64,000 nt of DNA from NCBI GenBank assembly GCA_020744425.1, contig JAGMUV010000017.1, positions 248,001-312,000 on the forward strand, written 5' to 3'. This DNA is from Dactylonectria macrodidyma (taxonomy: Eukaryota; Ascomycota; Sordariomycetes; Hypocreales; Nectriaceae). Each line of letters begins with the position of its first letter. The stretch's first letter is position 1. The notes under the pieces are model-generated. The model did no database searches, was not told the DNA's origin, and saw only the letters and a program-made list of their open reading frames with translations. This document shows positions 10,502 through 22,304 of this stretch, in pieces. The position numbers and the translations under genes were made by a program.

Positions 10502-13500
10502 TTACTTCCACAGGACAGGGGCAAGGATCGGTTTTCCTGATCGGTAAGATTCTCGGAGGAAAAACTCAACCATGACATCGAGTCCCAGCTCAGATGCCTC
10601 GTCCAACCACTTCTCGACACCCCAGTGCTTGAGGGGCATTCCGAGCTTCTTTGTGTAGTAGTCGTGTAGCTCGTTGGGCTTGACCTTGACCTCTTGACAG
10701 TAGTTGATGATGTGCAAGGGGTTCTCGGGTACTCCAGGCTTGACATTAGTGGCCTGAATGGCAGAAGCAACCATGCCCTCGGCGACCTCGTCGACCTCGA
10801 TGATGTCCAAGTCTCCATCGACAACGGTGTCGTCCATTTGTGGCACGGCCTGCATGGCTTTGCAGTACTTGTTCAGGACGGTGACCAGATCAGTCTCGGG
10901 AGCGCCTTCACCAACAATATTGACGGCACGGTGAATGTAGCAGGGCAAGCCGTGGCGAGCGGCGACACCCTCGAGAAACATCTCACCAGCCCACTTGGAA
11001 GAGGCATAACCACGAACACCATCAGGTGGCGGTGTGATGTGCGAAGCCGATGTCTCGTGCAGGCCCTTAACCTTGTCGGGCGAGAACAGGGCGACGGCGG
11101 CCGTGGACACAAAGGTTACGGGAACACGACGTTGCAAAGCCATCTCGACCAAGATGCGGAGAGAGACGACATTGGTCTGGCGCAGGGCAGGGTAAGACTT
11201 GAGGAAAGACACGTCGGCTCCGTTATGGATGATGGCGTCGGCCGTGCGAGCAAGCATGGCGAACTCGGCTTCAGAGAGACCCAGGCGCTCATCTGTGAGA
11301 TTGCCTGAGAACTCGACAATCTTGGGGTCGTCAATGCCGACGTGGCGAGGCTGGCCGTTGCTGTCCGGACGGATGGCGATGCAGTTGACCGTCTTGACGC
11401 GAGGATCGGCGAGGAGACCCCGGAGGACGTGTTTGCCGAGGAAGCCCGTGGTACCGGTGATGACAACAGTGAGACCATCCTTCTTGACGCTGGTGAGGCC
11501 ATTGATAAGGCTGTTGGCACTTCGGTTGACCTCTTCGTTGATGAGAGTTGACACCCTGGTGACAAGGCCGTTGGTGTCTCCACTGACGACTCCATCGAGG
11601 GACCCTTCATGCTCACTGGTATATCCGCTATCAATCTCGCTGACGCTCTTCTTGCCATGATAGACTGGTAGTCCTTCGAGAAGAGACTCAATCTCCTTCT
11701 CCCAGTCGATGGCTGAGTTAGCCAGCACGGCAGCGACCTCTCCAGGAGCCTGGGCTTTGTCTTCTTCAGCCGCACCGGCGAGGCGAGCCAAGACTCCCTT
11801 GCCGATGTCGCTGAGGGTGGCATCGCTGAGGATCTTGAGGACAGGCACGTCGACACCGATCTCCTTCATGAACCACGAGCGCACCTGAACAGCCACGAGC
11901 GAGTCGATTCCCAGGTTCATCAGCGGCGCCTGTCGGTCGATCTTGTCGCCGTCCATGTGCAGAAGCCGACCGAGAAGACCCACAGCACCGGTCTCGAGCA
12001 AGTCGAGCGCTTCAGACTCGTCCTGGGCGGCGCTGATCTGCTCCTTTAGGGAACCACCAGCTTGCTTACCGCCGCTTGAGCTCTCAGTCGCCTCATCGAT
12101 GAAGAAATGAGAGAAGCGCGGATTACGCTGCCACACGGTACCATCAGGAGTGAGGCGGGCGAATCCAGTGCCGATCTCCACATCAGCATCAGAGCCGGGT
12201 CGGCCTGCATGAACGGCCTCGGCGAACATGGCGCGGAAGTCGCCTTCAGAGACGGTCATGTTACGGAACTTGTTCAGCAGCAGGTCGTACTGTTCGGTCG
12301 AGCGCATGACATATCCAATGCCGAGGAGCATGGCAATGTGGATGACGGAGCCGGCAACTCCGCGGCGGCGACGTTGATGAGCAAGAGTTGTCATGAACTG
12401 GTTCGCTGCGTTGTAGTTGGCCTGACCGCTGTTACCCATGATGCTGGCAACGGAAGAGAACAGGACGAAGAACTCGAGGTCGTCTGAGTGGAAGACCTCG
12501 TCCAAGTATCGGCTGCCCAGTACCTTGGGGTTTGCCGTGGTCTGGAAGTCTTCCCAGCTCATGTTCTCGAAGAGCTTGTCGCGGAGGACCATGGCTCCGT
12601 TGGCAACACCACCGATGGGGGGCATGGTGGCCTTCATCTCGGCAGCGAGCTTGATCAAGCTGTCTTTATTGGTGATGTCCAGGGGAACGGCCCTGAGGCT
12701 TGCTCCCTGGCGGTGAAGATGTCGAACGACAAGAGGATCAATCTTGGGGTTTCGGCTGGTGACGACAATGTGGCGGGCTCCATTCTGGACCATGAACTCG
12801 CAGAGCGACATGCCGACATCTCCAGTGAGACCAACCAGAAGGTACGTCTTGTTGGCGGAGAACATGTCAGTGGTGTTGATGGGATTGACTCTCAAGGTGA
12901 CCTCGTTGGCGGCAGACCAGTCAATGATAGTCGCTGGGCTAAGAGTATCATCCAGAACGGAAGACACCTTGTCAATGGGAAGCACGTTGATGTCGCCGGC
13001 CGCAACAGAGGGGCGGCTCTTCAACAACAGGCTGCGAAGGGTAGTCTCGTTCATTGCCAGACGTAGAGCCGTCTTCCCGTTAGCATGAGTGAACAGGTCC
13101 TGGACTGTAGCAGAAGGTTGGACGGAGGATCGAATCAGCTTATCCAATGACTGGTTGACAGGCTGCTGCAGGTCAACGAATCCGTCAACGTGCAGTGGCT
13201 TGAGAGCGACCAAGTCGGGTGCGGCGATGAGGGGATGGACGAACTGCACCTCCAGGATCTCTCCAGCCTCAGACGAAGCCGAAGAGGAGGATGCAGCTGA
13301 CGCCGCTGATGATGAAGTAGCGGAGCCAGAAGTAGAAGACGTGAAGAAGAGTTGGACGTTGGCTTCCTTGGCTGCCTCCGAAACGAGCTGCGCAAGGCCA
13401 TCCTCTGCCTGGTGGAGCCACAACATGCCTCCATCTTGCACGCCCGAGACCAAGCTCGACGCAAGTGCGCTTTCCACCAGCTGGCTGAGTTGCTCCACAT

Positions 13501-16500
13501 CGCTCTGGTGGTTGGCATCGAGAATGAGGATTTGACTGGCAGGGAGGTCAAGTTGCGAGCCGTTGGTCGTAGACAAAGCCAAAACCTTTTGCCCTGAGAC
13601 CAAGGAACCGATGGCGAGGTAGTAGGTCTTTCCGTCTGAGGTGTGGACTGGATAAGCAGAAGAGGCCGTGACGCGAACATGAACTCTTCCAGAAGCTACC
13701 GCGGTTGTTGCTGCGTCACCAAGCACAAGTGAGCCGTCTTCGGTCTCAGTGACCTCTACCGGAGTATCGGCGAGAGTCACTGTTCGAGGAATGATGCGCT
13801 TGTCCGAGTTATGGCGGTCGTTGAGCTCGCTGTTGGGGAGCACTCTTGGAATGTACACCTGGCCGTCTCTAAAAACCAGCTCGTGCTCCAAGCTCCACAG
13901 CACATCCTCAAAGTTGTCTGATCCAAGGCACAGCAGGCGAGCAAGTGCCTCAGCAAAGACTTGGGCGCCCGGAATCTCTCCAGACTCAGTGTCGAGGAAC
14001 TGAAGTTTCAAGTCGGGTGTCTCCTGTAGAATGGACCGTCCCAGACCCACCATCATGTTCTCATATGGCTCATCGGTCTTGGAGCCTTTAGTTGCCCACA
14101 GCAAGTAGCCAGCATTCTCAAGGAGCCTGTGGATGCCTGCAAAAGTCTCCTCTGTCATGTCCTGGAAGATGGGAGAGGTTAGGTCCGAGAAGACAATGAC
14201 GGCGGCACCCTTGGGAACCGAAGCTTTGTCAAGGCTCTGGACGATGGTGACCTTGTCGGCGAAGGACTTGAGGAGCTCAGTCGAGTTGCTGATGAGACTT
14301 GCGACCACGGGGTCAGAGTCGGCACCGACCAGGAGTAGGTCAGCAACTCGAGGAATAGTCTCGGGCTTGACAGAGGCAGCAAGAGGTCCCCTGAGCGCGG
14401 TGATGCGGTCGTCGACGGCCTGAGTGAGCATGACGTTAGAAGAGATCACGTCCACACCCGAGAAGCCGGCAGTTCGGAGCATCGAGTCCCAATCCAAAGT
14501 CTCCTCGTCTTCATCAGACAGCAGGAGATAACCACCGGCTTTGAGCAGATCACGGCACGTCTGTAGAGCCTCTTCGACCGCGCCAGTGCGACTCGCCTTG
14601 CGCAGGTTCAGCGCAAAAACGAGGTCAGACGATGCTGCTTTGAAAGCCTGCTCCTTGAGATCCATGCCGACATCGAGAGTCTTGAATGTCATCTTCTCCC
14701 AGTAGGACTGATCCCGGAAGGCCTCCTTGGCAGACTCGACGGCCTCTTCTGAGGCATCAGTATATGTGTAGGAGCGGAACTGGTGAGAGAGAGCCTCTAC
14801 CACTGTGCTGGTAGCGACATCGTCGACAGCACTGCCAACTTGGACAATGTTAGCAGCGGGATATCGGAAGGTGATTTGGCTTGCAATGGCAGCGAGAACA
14901 GCCTCAGAGGAAGAAGAGGCATTGTTCTGAAGCTCAAGGCCAGATGTCACGTCCTTCCTCCACACGTTTTGCGCGTACAGCTTCACATCGTTGGCTGGAG
15001 AAGGCGCTGTGAAAGAAGAGCAATGGACAGCGCCGACTTGGATCTCGGCATGGCCATCGGCAGCGCAAAAGACTCCAATGTCACCACGGATGGTTTTGGC
15101 GTCGGCTTGTGTAAGATTGCAGTCGGCCACGAGCAAGTGCTCAGGATCGGCTGCGTGGGGACAAGACATCATGTTGACACGGATATGTCCAATGCTGGTG
15201 GGCAGATAAGGACACCAGAGACGTCCATCACCAGGGGACGAAAACGCGGCGAACAAGGCGTGGAAAGTAGCGTCCAGAGTGGCTGGATGCACGCGGAGTC
15301 TCTTGTTGCTGTGGCGCTTGACGGTGACGGTGGCAGCATCGAGGCGGCGCTTGACTGACTCGACAACAAAGTCGCCTGTGTAGTCGAGGCCAATCTCACG
15401 GGTGGCCATGTAGAGATGCTTGGTGGCGAGTTCGTTCATGGTTTGAACGGGCTCGACGCGGCTGGGAAGAGCATCGGCAATCTGCTCGCCGAGCTCAAGA
15501 ACCAGACGACCACTAAAGTTGTTGCTCTCTGAGACGTCCTGACCGGTAGAGGCATCAACATCGCCACTGTAGCACGAGTACTCGGCCGAGATTTGGTTTG
15601 CCTTGCGCTCAGTAATGCGGATGATGAAGACAACCTCCATGCCGGAAGAGTCCTCGTCGAGCGTAATAGCCTTGTTGATCCTCAAGTCCTTGAGCTCGAC
15701 CATCTGAACGGATCGATCAGTGAGACGAAGCCCTGCCTCAATAGCCATGGCTACGTAGCCAGCAGCTGGGAAAAGCAGCTGGCCCTGGAAGACGTGGCCA
15801 CGGAGCCATTCCATCTCATCGACTCTCATGATCTGGCGCCAACGAACCTCCTGGTTGTTCTGGCCGTTGACCACAGCGCTGCCTAGGAGCTCATGGATGG
15901 GATTCTCACGAGTACGGTAGGCCTTGGACAGCCGGGACTCCTTGAAGAGGATCTTGTCATGATCCCAGCAGTAAGTGGGAAGGTCCTTAATCAGGTTCGG
16001 CTGGCTTGCCCCAGCGCCGAGCCAAGCCTCACGGAGGCCGGCCAAGTTGACGATGGTCGAACTCGACGAGAATTGTTCCCAGATGAAGCCAAGAGCGTCA
16101 CAGAACTGAACGGCGTCGTTTTGGCCGCGCTTCAGCACACCGATGTATGGGAAGTCGGCATCAGAGGCAACCTTGAGCGACTCTGTGGCTGGGCCTTTGA
16201 GCGCTGGGTGAGGGCCGACTTCTAGAACCATATCGTACGGCTCGGACTCCAGTTTGACAGCCATCTGGAGGGCCTGAGAGAATCTCACAGCACCGCACAT
16301 ATTGTCGGCCCAGTACTGGCCTTGGAGATCCTTGGCATCAAAGCTGCCTGTAGCGTCGAAGCCGTGGACGCTAGAGTACCAAGTGCAGTCGGAAGATCGC
16401 TTTTCAATGACCTGGACGCCGCAACGAGCGAGAGCGTCGAGATAGGCTCCTGCACAGAGCTTCATGTGGTGGGAGTGGTAGGCAATTTCCACCTTCAAGA

Positions 16501-18848
16501 CTCTGGCAAAAGTCTTCTTCTCATCGAGCATCGCCTTTGCCTGGTCCACAGCAGCACCGTCTCCAGACAGAGTGATGCTAGAGCTTCCGTTGCATGCGGC
16601 GACCGCAATCTTGCCGGCGAACTCGTCTCGGTTGCAGAAGTCGGTAGCCTCTTCAAGCGTCATGCCGACAGCCATCATCTTGCCAACCTTGCCATCAGGT
16701 CCTCTGGCCAGAGGAGCAACGACACCTCGGTAGTAGGCGATGCGGACAGCGTCCTGGGCCGAGAGGTAACCTGCGGCATAGGCTGCTCCAATCTCTCCAG
16801 ATGAGTGGCCGACGACACCTTTGAACTGGATACCGGCTGCATGGAGCACGTTGACAAGGCCGACTTGAAGAGCGGCACACACGGGCTGAGATACGGCAGC
16901 CTTGTGAACCTCGGAGGTAGCAGCCGGCGCTTGGAGCTGCTCGGCCAGGGTCCAAGTGGGAGGGTCTGGCAAGGTCCTGAGGGACTCATCGAGCTCGTCA
17001 ATAGTCTTGCGGAAGAGCTGAGATTGCTCGTACATCTTCACACCCATGGTCGGCCACTGAGCACCCTGTCCAGTGAAGACGCCCAGGATGCGAGGGAGGG
17101 CACCATCCTTGAGAACGGTAGCTCGCGTGCCGAATTCAGCATCTTCAGCAGCGGCCTCGAGCTTTTCCACAAGCTGTTCCTTGTCGACGGCCGAGAAGCT
17201 CGCCTTGAAGCCGAGATCACCTCGTCGAGAGAGCGTGTAAGCAAGATCCTCGAGGCTCCACTCACTCTTCTCCTTGAGTTCCTCAGCGAGGGTCTTGACC
17301 GCACCCTGCAGCGCCTTCTGCGTGTAAGCCGAGACCTGGAAGGGCCCAACGTGGCTGGAGGTTGCTGTCTGTGACTCGACAATCTCAGCGGGCTCGTAGC
17401 TCTCGAGAATTGCGTGGGCGTTGGTACCCCCGAAACCGAAGCTATTGACCGAGACACGCATGGGGACGCCGGCAGGTCTCGCAGGCCATGGTGTTGGCTC
17501 CGTGGGAACTCGCAGATGATCGTAAAAGGGCTTGACGGTGGGGTTGAGGTTGTCAAAGTGCAGATTGGGTGGGATGATTCCATGCTGCATTGCCAGGGAT
17601 GCCTTGAGAACACCGGCGATACCAGCAGTGCCTTCAGTGTGGCCGATGATAGTCTTGATAGAGCCCACGTGAAGCTTCTCTCCATACGGGTTTTGGTTGC
17701 CTGGAAAGAAGACACTCTGCACAGTGGAGGCTTCTAGGGGGTCTCCCGCGGGAGTGCCGGTGCCGTGAGCCTCGAAGTACTGTGGACGATCTTCAGGCTT
17801 GCTGAGATCGAGACCAGATCTGGCATAGGTAGCCTGGATCAGAGCTGTCTGGGCAACAGGGTTGGGCATGGTGATTCCCTTGGTGCGGCCGTCTTGGTTT
17901 ACGCCCGTGCCGCGGATGATGCATTCGATGTGATCGTTGTCCGCAATGGCTTGGCTGAGAGTCTTGAGGATCACCGAGGCGAAACCCTCACCACGGGCGT
18001 AGCCGTCGACGTCCTTGTCCCACATGCGAGAGCGGCCGTTAGGGGAGAGCATGTGCAACTATACAGAGATGAGTATGTAATCGACAGGACTATGTGATGC
18101 TAGTAGAAGCAGACTTACCTTGGATTCGAAGATGTACATGGTAGGACCAAGGATCAGGTTGACTCCAGCGGCAACGGCCATGGAAGCCTCTCCGTTTCGC
18201 AGCGTCTGCACAGCCGAATGCAGAGCAACCAGACTCGAAGAACAAGCCGTGTCGACAGTCCAGGCCGGACCTTTCCAGTCGAAGAAGTAGGCGACTCGGT
18301 TGGAAACAATCGAGATGGCGGTTCCGGTCGACGAGTAGATCGGAGCGCTGTCCATGTCACGCGCCAGCACGTCATAGTAGTCATTGTTCATGAGACCGAC
18401 AAAGACAGCCGTCTGCGAGCCCTTGAGCTGCTGAATGGTGTAGCCGGCACGCTCAACTCCTTCGTAGACGGTCTCGAGAAGAATTCGCTGCTGAGGATCC
18501 ATAGACTCAGCCTCCTTGGGTGTGGTGTTGAAGAAGCTATGATCAAAGAGACGGGGGTCCTCTTCGGTCAGGTACGAGTGCTTCACATTGGTGCTCTGCT
18601 CTCGTCAGTAATTGGCCTATTTCCATATAGCTCCCATGTCGATCTTAACGACTTACACCGTGGAACTCTCCATTCTCGTTGAAGAAACCATTCGGGTTGA
18701 AGCGGCTGCTTGGGATCTCCTGCTTCAGATCGACAGGGTCGTGAAGCAGGGACCAAAGCTTGGACGGAGAGCTGGCACCTCCTGGGAACCTGCAGCTGCT
18801 GCCCACAATGGCGATGGGCTCGTTCATGTTGGATGCGGTCGAAGCCAT
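10502..18848 (-). CDS. highly reducing polyketide synthase with C-terminal thioester reductase (KS-AT-DH-remnant MT-KR-ACP-R)
   Basis: Three exons, 18848-18657, 18595-18119 and 18058-10502, with introns of 61 and 60 bp, give 2741 residues. KS, about 1-440: Cys182 in [31 protein letters not shown] near 642. [18 protein letters not shown] near 976 and HPATLDATF near 1152. Next comes a shortened methyltransferase-like region, about 1270-1410, in which the SAM glycine motif is replaced by VQVGSAVDD, so it is probably inactive. There is no ER domain. A structural KR half has a Ser/Ala-rich insertion. KR: GLTGDVG near 1966 and the active Tyr in [10 protein letters not shown] near 2107. [13 protein letters not shown] near 2276. 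Thioester reductase: TGTTGFLG near 2426 and YASSK near 2576. The layout matches the PKS half of fungal PKS-NRPS hybrids joined directly to the reductase, as in betaenone-type synthases. Expected release product: a polyketide aldehyde, or an alcohol if reduced further. Such PKSs usually need a trans-acting ER; the one in this locus is a pseudogene. Confidence 0.96.
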
Positions 18849-20229
18849 TGTCGCGGCTTTTTTGGTGTTCAACGAAACGGTGAGGTTGAGTTGAATATTA
18901 GAACCTTTTTGAGGACAGTCGAGTGGGATGATGGAAGGTGAATGACTGTTATCACTAGAGCTGTGTTCAAACGGTTGGTCTAATGAAGCCGGGTGTCTGT
19001 CTAAGTCTGGTTTCGAGTCGTTCATCGCGGGTTCAGAAAGCCTATATACCTTCAAGCGTCCATGGATATCGGGGCTCATCACGCGGATCCCGATAGCATA
19101 CCTTTCTCATTGCGGAAGTCCAATAGCTATCCCGGCATGTTGTGAACGGTTTCTTACCCGACATGTTGCAGTCAACGCCCGATGAGATGCTGCTGTCAAC
19201 ACCGGTGGATTTCCGTTGTGATGTCGGAGTTACAATCAGCCCCACCGGGAAACTGGCCGAGACCGATCCGTTCATCGGCGACCGACTGGCTGGGGCTGAT
19301 CGAGCCCGTATCAGCCGTCACGCTTAGAAACGACGCCAACCTGCATTTGGAACGCACGGGGAAGGCCGATAGCTGATATTGAACGGACCGGCATCCTAGC
19401 ATTGGCTTGACGGATTTAACTCATACCACGGATAGGGCTTGCACCGCTGTTCGCCGCCTTAGGCGATGGTACGAGTATCTGACACATCGACATGATACTA
19501 TCACGCCATAGAGAACTTATGAACGAAATTGTCTAGTCATCTAGGACTTCGTGATGTAGATAGATGCTTACTGCGTGATAGGAAATACGATGGCATACGA
19601 TCTGCCGAAGGCATCATCAACACAACAACCGTTGAGGACATGAAATTCCAAAGGGAAAACAATCCGCATCACTTCATTCTAACACGCTTAGATTCCTGAG
19701 TTTGTTGTTTTCTGCATCGTGTTGAAGTAACTATCATAGACTCTACATTTGGTGTTTTCAAGTTTTGGCTTGAATCCGCACTGATACACGAGAAGCCTTC
19801 ACGACATCTTGACATATTAGAATCCACACCAACTCATGAATCATTCTGTAGCTATCTAGTTGTTTATAGGTGACTTTGAGCTTTTTTTCTGAAGTCTCAT
19901 TGTCTGTCAGTAAAGTGTTCCAAATTTGATCCCTATTTCCCATGACTGACTCTCAGACGCAAATGGCAACTCTCAACAACTTCTATTATGATCTAGGACG
20001 GCTTCGTTGACTGAATAGTAGAGAAAAAGTACCTCTTAACGCATTTCGCAACGAGGTAAAGAAAATAACCACAGATCTATCGATATTAAGGCGCTGACAC
20101 TTCCTCTTATGTGGTCAACGAACGAACCCTAGCTCAAGAACGACGCTTGCAATGGGGCTAAACCCAGAAAATTTGATGATGATGAAATGAGTGACAAGTT
20201 GTTGGAGAGTTGTGTTTTAGAGATGAGAG
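18849..20229. other. PKS promoter and flank
   Basis: 1.4 kb without a gene between the PKS start and the exporter stop. It contains TCGGCGACCGA at 19275-19285, which fits the TCG-N5-CGA/G consensus of AflR-type factors, and CGG-N7-CCG at 19203-19215, an inverted zinc-cluster half-site pair. Single sites this short are expected by chance, so support is weak. Confidence 0.4.
19275..19285. promoter_or_regulatory. possible AflR-type site
   Basis: TCG-GCGAC-CGA lies about 430 bp upstream of the PKS start. The locus encodes an AflR-like regulator at 26287-28345. The match is to the known aflatoxin-regulator consensus; occupancy is inferred. Confidence 0.3.
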
Positions 20230-22102
20230 TTAGTGACTCGCGAGAGCCGCCAAATCGATCTGTCCCCACGGCATAAGCAACGAGCAAATGACAGTAACCG
20301 CGCCAGCGGCGATGACGGTGCCAAAGATCCTCTGGATAGTAGACGCAACCGCGTGGACAGCAATTTGAATGACTTCAGGGTTAGCTGAAGCAAAGATGGG
20401 AGATAAGGTGCCCGCAAGACCAGATCGGATGTAGTCGTCGGGGAAGCCGTAACCCTCGTAACCATCCTTCAGCGAGTTGAAACCCAGGTTCTGGAACAAG
20501 CAACCGGAGATGGCCAAGGCGATTGCAACGGTGCCGATCTGCGCGACGTTGATGAATCCGATCGAGTTTGGGCGGTCCTTGGCTATCACCATCGTTGCCG
20601 CAGCCGTGTAAGCAGTCTGGAACATGAGGCCCAAACCCGCGCCCATGAGAACTTCGTAACCGTAAATCTTGGACGCAGCCGTGTTCTCGTCGATTGTGAA
20701 GAGTGCGGCACCTCCCGCAGTGCTAAGAATGCCGCCAGCAATGTAGAAAATATTGTAACGTCGAAGAACGGGCAAGAGTCCTCCAGCCAGCATAACGAAG
20801 AAGATGAAGACAACGATGTACGGCAAAAGACGAATCGCTGCCTTTAGAGCTCCATCACCCTGTGTGAACTGGAAGAACAACGGCACGTAATACAACACCA
20901 CGGCGTTGCTGAAGGATGCCGTCGCGGTGACAATGTACAACAAGATCAGCAGCGGCTTCCGGAGGAAGTGAACTGGGAAGATTCGCAAGTCGGTCGTGGT
21001 AAAGAGACACATGCCCTGCTGGACGATAAATCCAATCAGAGACAAGCCCCAAACGACCCAAAGCGCAATCGAGGTACCAGATCCCCACGGATACCTCGAA
21101 CCGCTAAAGGATACAACAATCATGAAGATGGTGAAGACAGCGGCGTTGAGCACTGCGCCGACCCAGTCGACTTGGCGAAGTTTCTCGAAGAAGCGGAGGT
21201 CCTTGCGAGGATCGAAACCTGGGAACATGAAGACGTAGACGGGAGACAGAAGACCAGCAAGCGGGAGGTTGATGTAGAAGGACTGACAAACGGCGTTAGT
21301 TCATGGGTTGGAAAATCGTGACTTCATCAAGTACTTACCCATCGCCAAGATGCACTGCTGTCGGAGAAAGCTCCGCCAACAACCGGTCCAAGAATGGCTC
21401 CAACTCCCCAGGACAGGCCAATGAGGGCATTGTACAGGGAAGCCTCCTTGTCAGTTGCGAAGACAGCAACATATGTCAGACTCCTGAATATGTATCAGCC
21501 TCTCTGTTTCTCTGAAATCATTCCACAGCAGTACATACCCAAGGTACATGCCAGCGCCACCAACGCCAGCAATGACTCGGCCAATGATCAGTGAGGCGGA
21601 AGTGGGTGCAGCACCACACAAGGCGCTTCCAACCTCAAAGATGACGATGGACGAGAGAATCAAAGGCTTGATGTCGAACAGTCCATAGAGGCGGCCGAGC
21701 AGGAGGATGACGGCAACTGAAGCCATCGGGAAACCGAGACCGATCCATGACAGGTTCTCAATGTCCCCCAAATCCTCGTAGATTGGCCCCTGGACGTCTG
21801 CAGCAATAGTCGTATCAAGGCCTGTACCCCGTTAGTCGACGGAAGTGTGTCTGGGCGATGTGTTGACGCTTACCGTACAGGAGGGCGCCCAAAAAGAGGC
21901 CAACGAGTACCGAGATCCATCGGAGAGTCGAAATGCCATCTCTTGGATGTGGTTGAGAAGTTTGACACGCCTCTGGATCAGAGGGATCCAAGGTGTTGGT
22001 GGCGGATGTGGATGTTCGGTCCTCGTCTGGGCCAGAACTGGACTGCTCAGGCGCCTTCTCCAGAGGCAGCATGTCGGAGCTGTTCTTTTCGGTGGCTGAC
22101 AT
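20230..22102 (-). CDS. MFS multidrug-type exporter (14-TM, DHA2 family)
   Basis: Four exons, 22102-21874, 21821-21539, 21483-21339 and 21282-20230, all with canonical short introns, give 569 residues. I start at MSATEKNSSD because the extra upstream frame (from 22186) is unlike MFS N-termini. A polar acidic N-terminal tail of about 60 residues precedes about 14 hydrophobic segments. Landmarks: GLDTTIAADVQGPI in TM1, GRLYGLFDIK in the TM2-3 loop, LIIGRVIAGVGGAGMYLG (motif-C-like glycine run) and ASWRWSFYINLP before TM6. DHA2 proteins export drugs and secondary metabolites by proton antiport across the plasma membrane. Its place next to the PKS, in the same orientation, suggests product efflux or self-protection. 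Its promoter carries three copies of an 11-bp motif. Confidence 0.93.
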
Positions 22103-22209
22103 ATTGAAGCCTAGTGCTAGTGGAAGACTAAGTACTGGTAGAATAGCGAAGAAGATCGAGATGCACGCCCAAAGAATGGCCAGCAAGTCCGTGCTAGTAT
22201 ATAGTTGAA

Positions 22210-22304
22210 TTGACGCCAGGATTCACCCAAAGCAAGGAAGAATTGATGATCGACTTGACGCCAGGAACAAAATCACCGAGCCCGGCAGCTGACCCTGGCG
22301 TCAA
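22210..22304. promoter_or_regulatory. three copies of TTGACGCCAGG
   Basis: Exact 11-bp copies at 22210-22220 and 22255-22265 (direct, 45 bp apart) and inverted at 22294-22304. They lie 108-202 bp upstream of the exporter start. The core TGACGCC resembles a bZIP half-site. Repeated exact copies this close to a start suggest a regulatory element. Confidence 0.65.

Noticed and set aside
10694..18097. Many long plus-strand open frames opposite the PKS gene
   Set aside because: They are antisense shadows of the GC-rich PKS coding sequence and contain no domains.
18645..19082. Upstream extension of the PKS frame to 19082
   Set aside because: The extra 78 residues are low in similarity to PKS N-termini, while [16 protein letters not shown] is the expected start.
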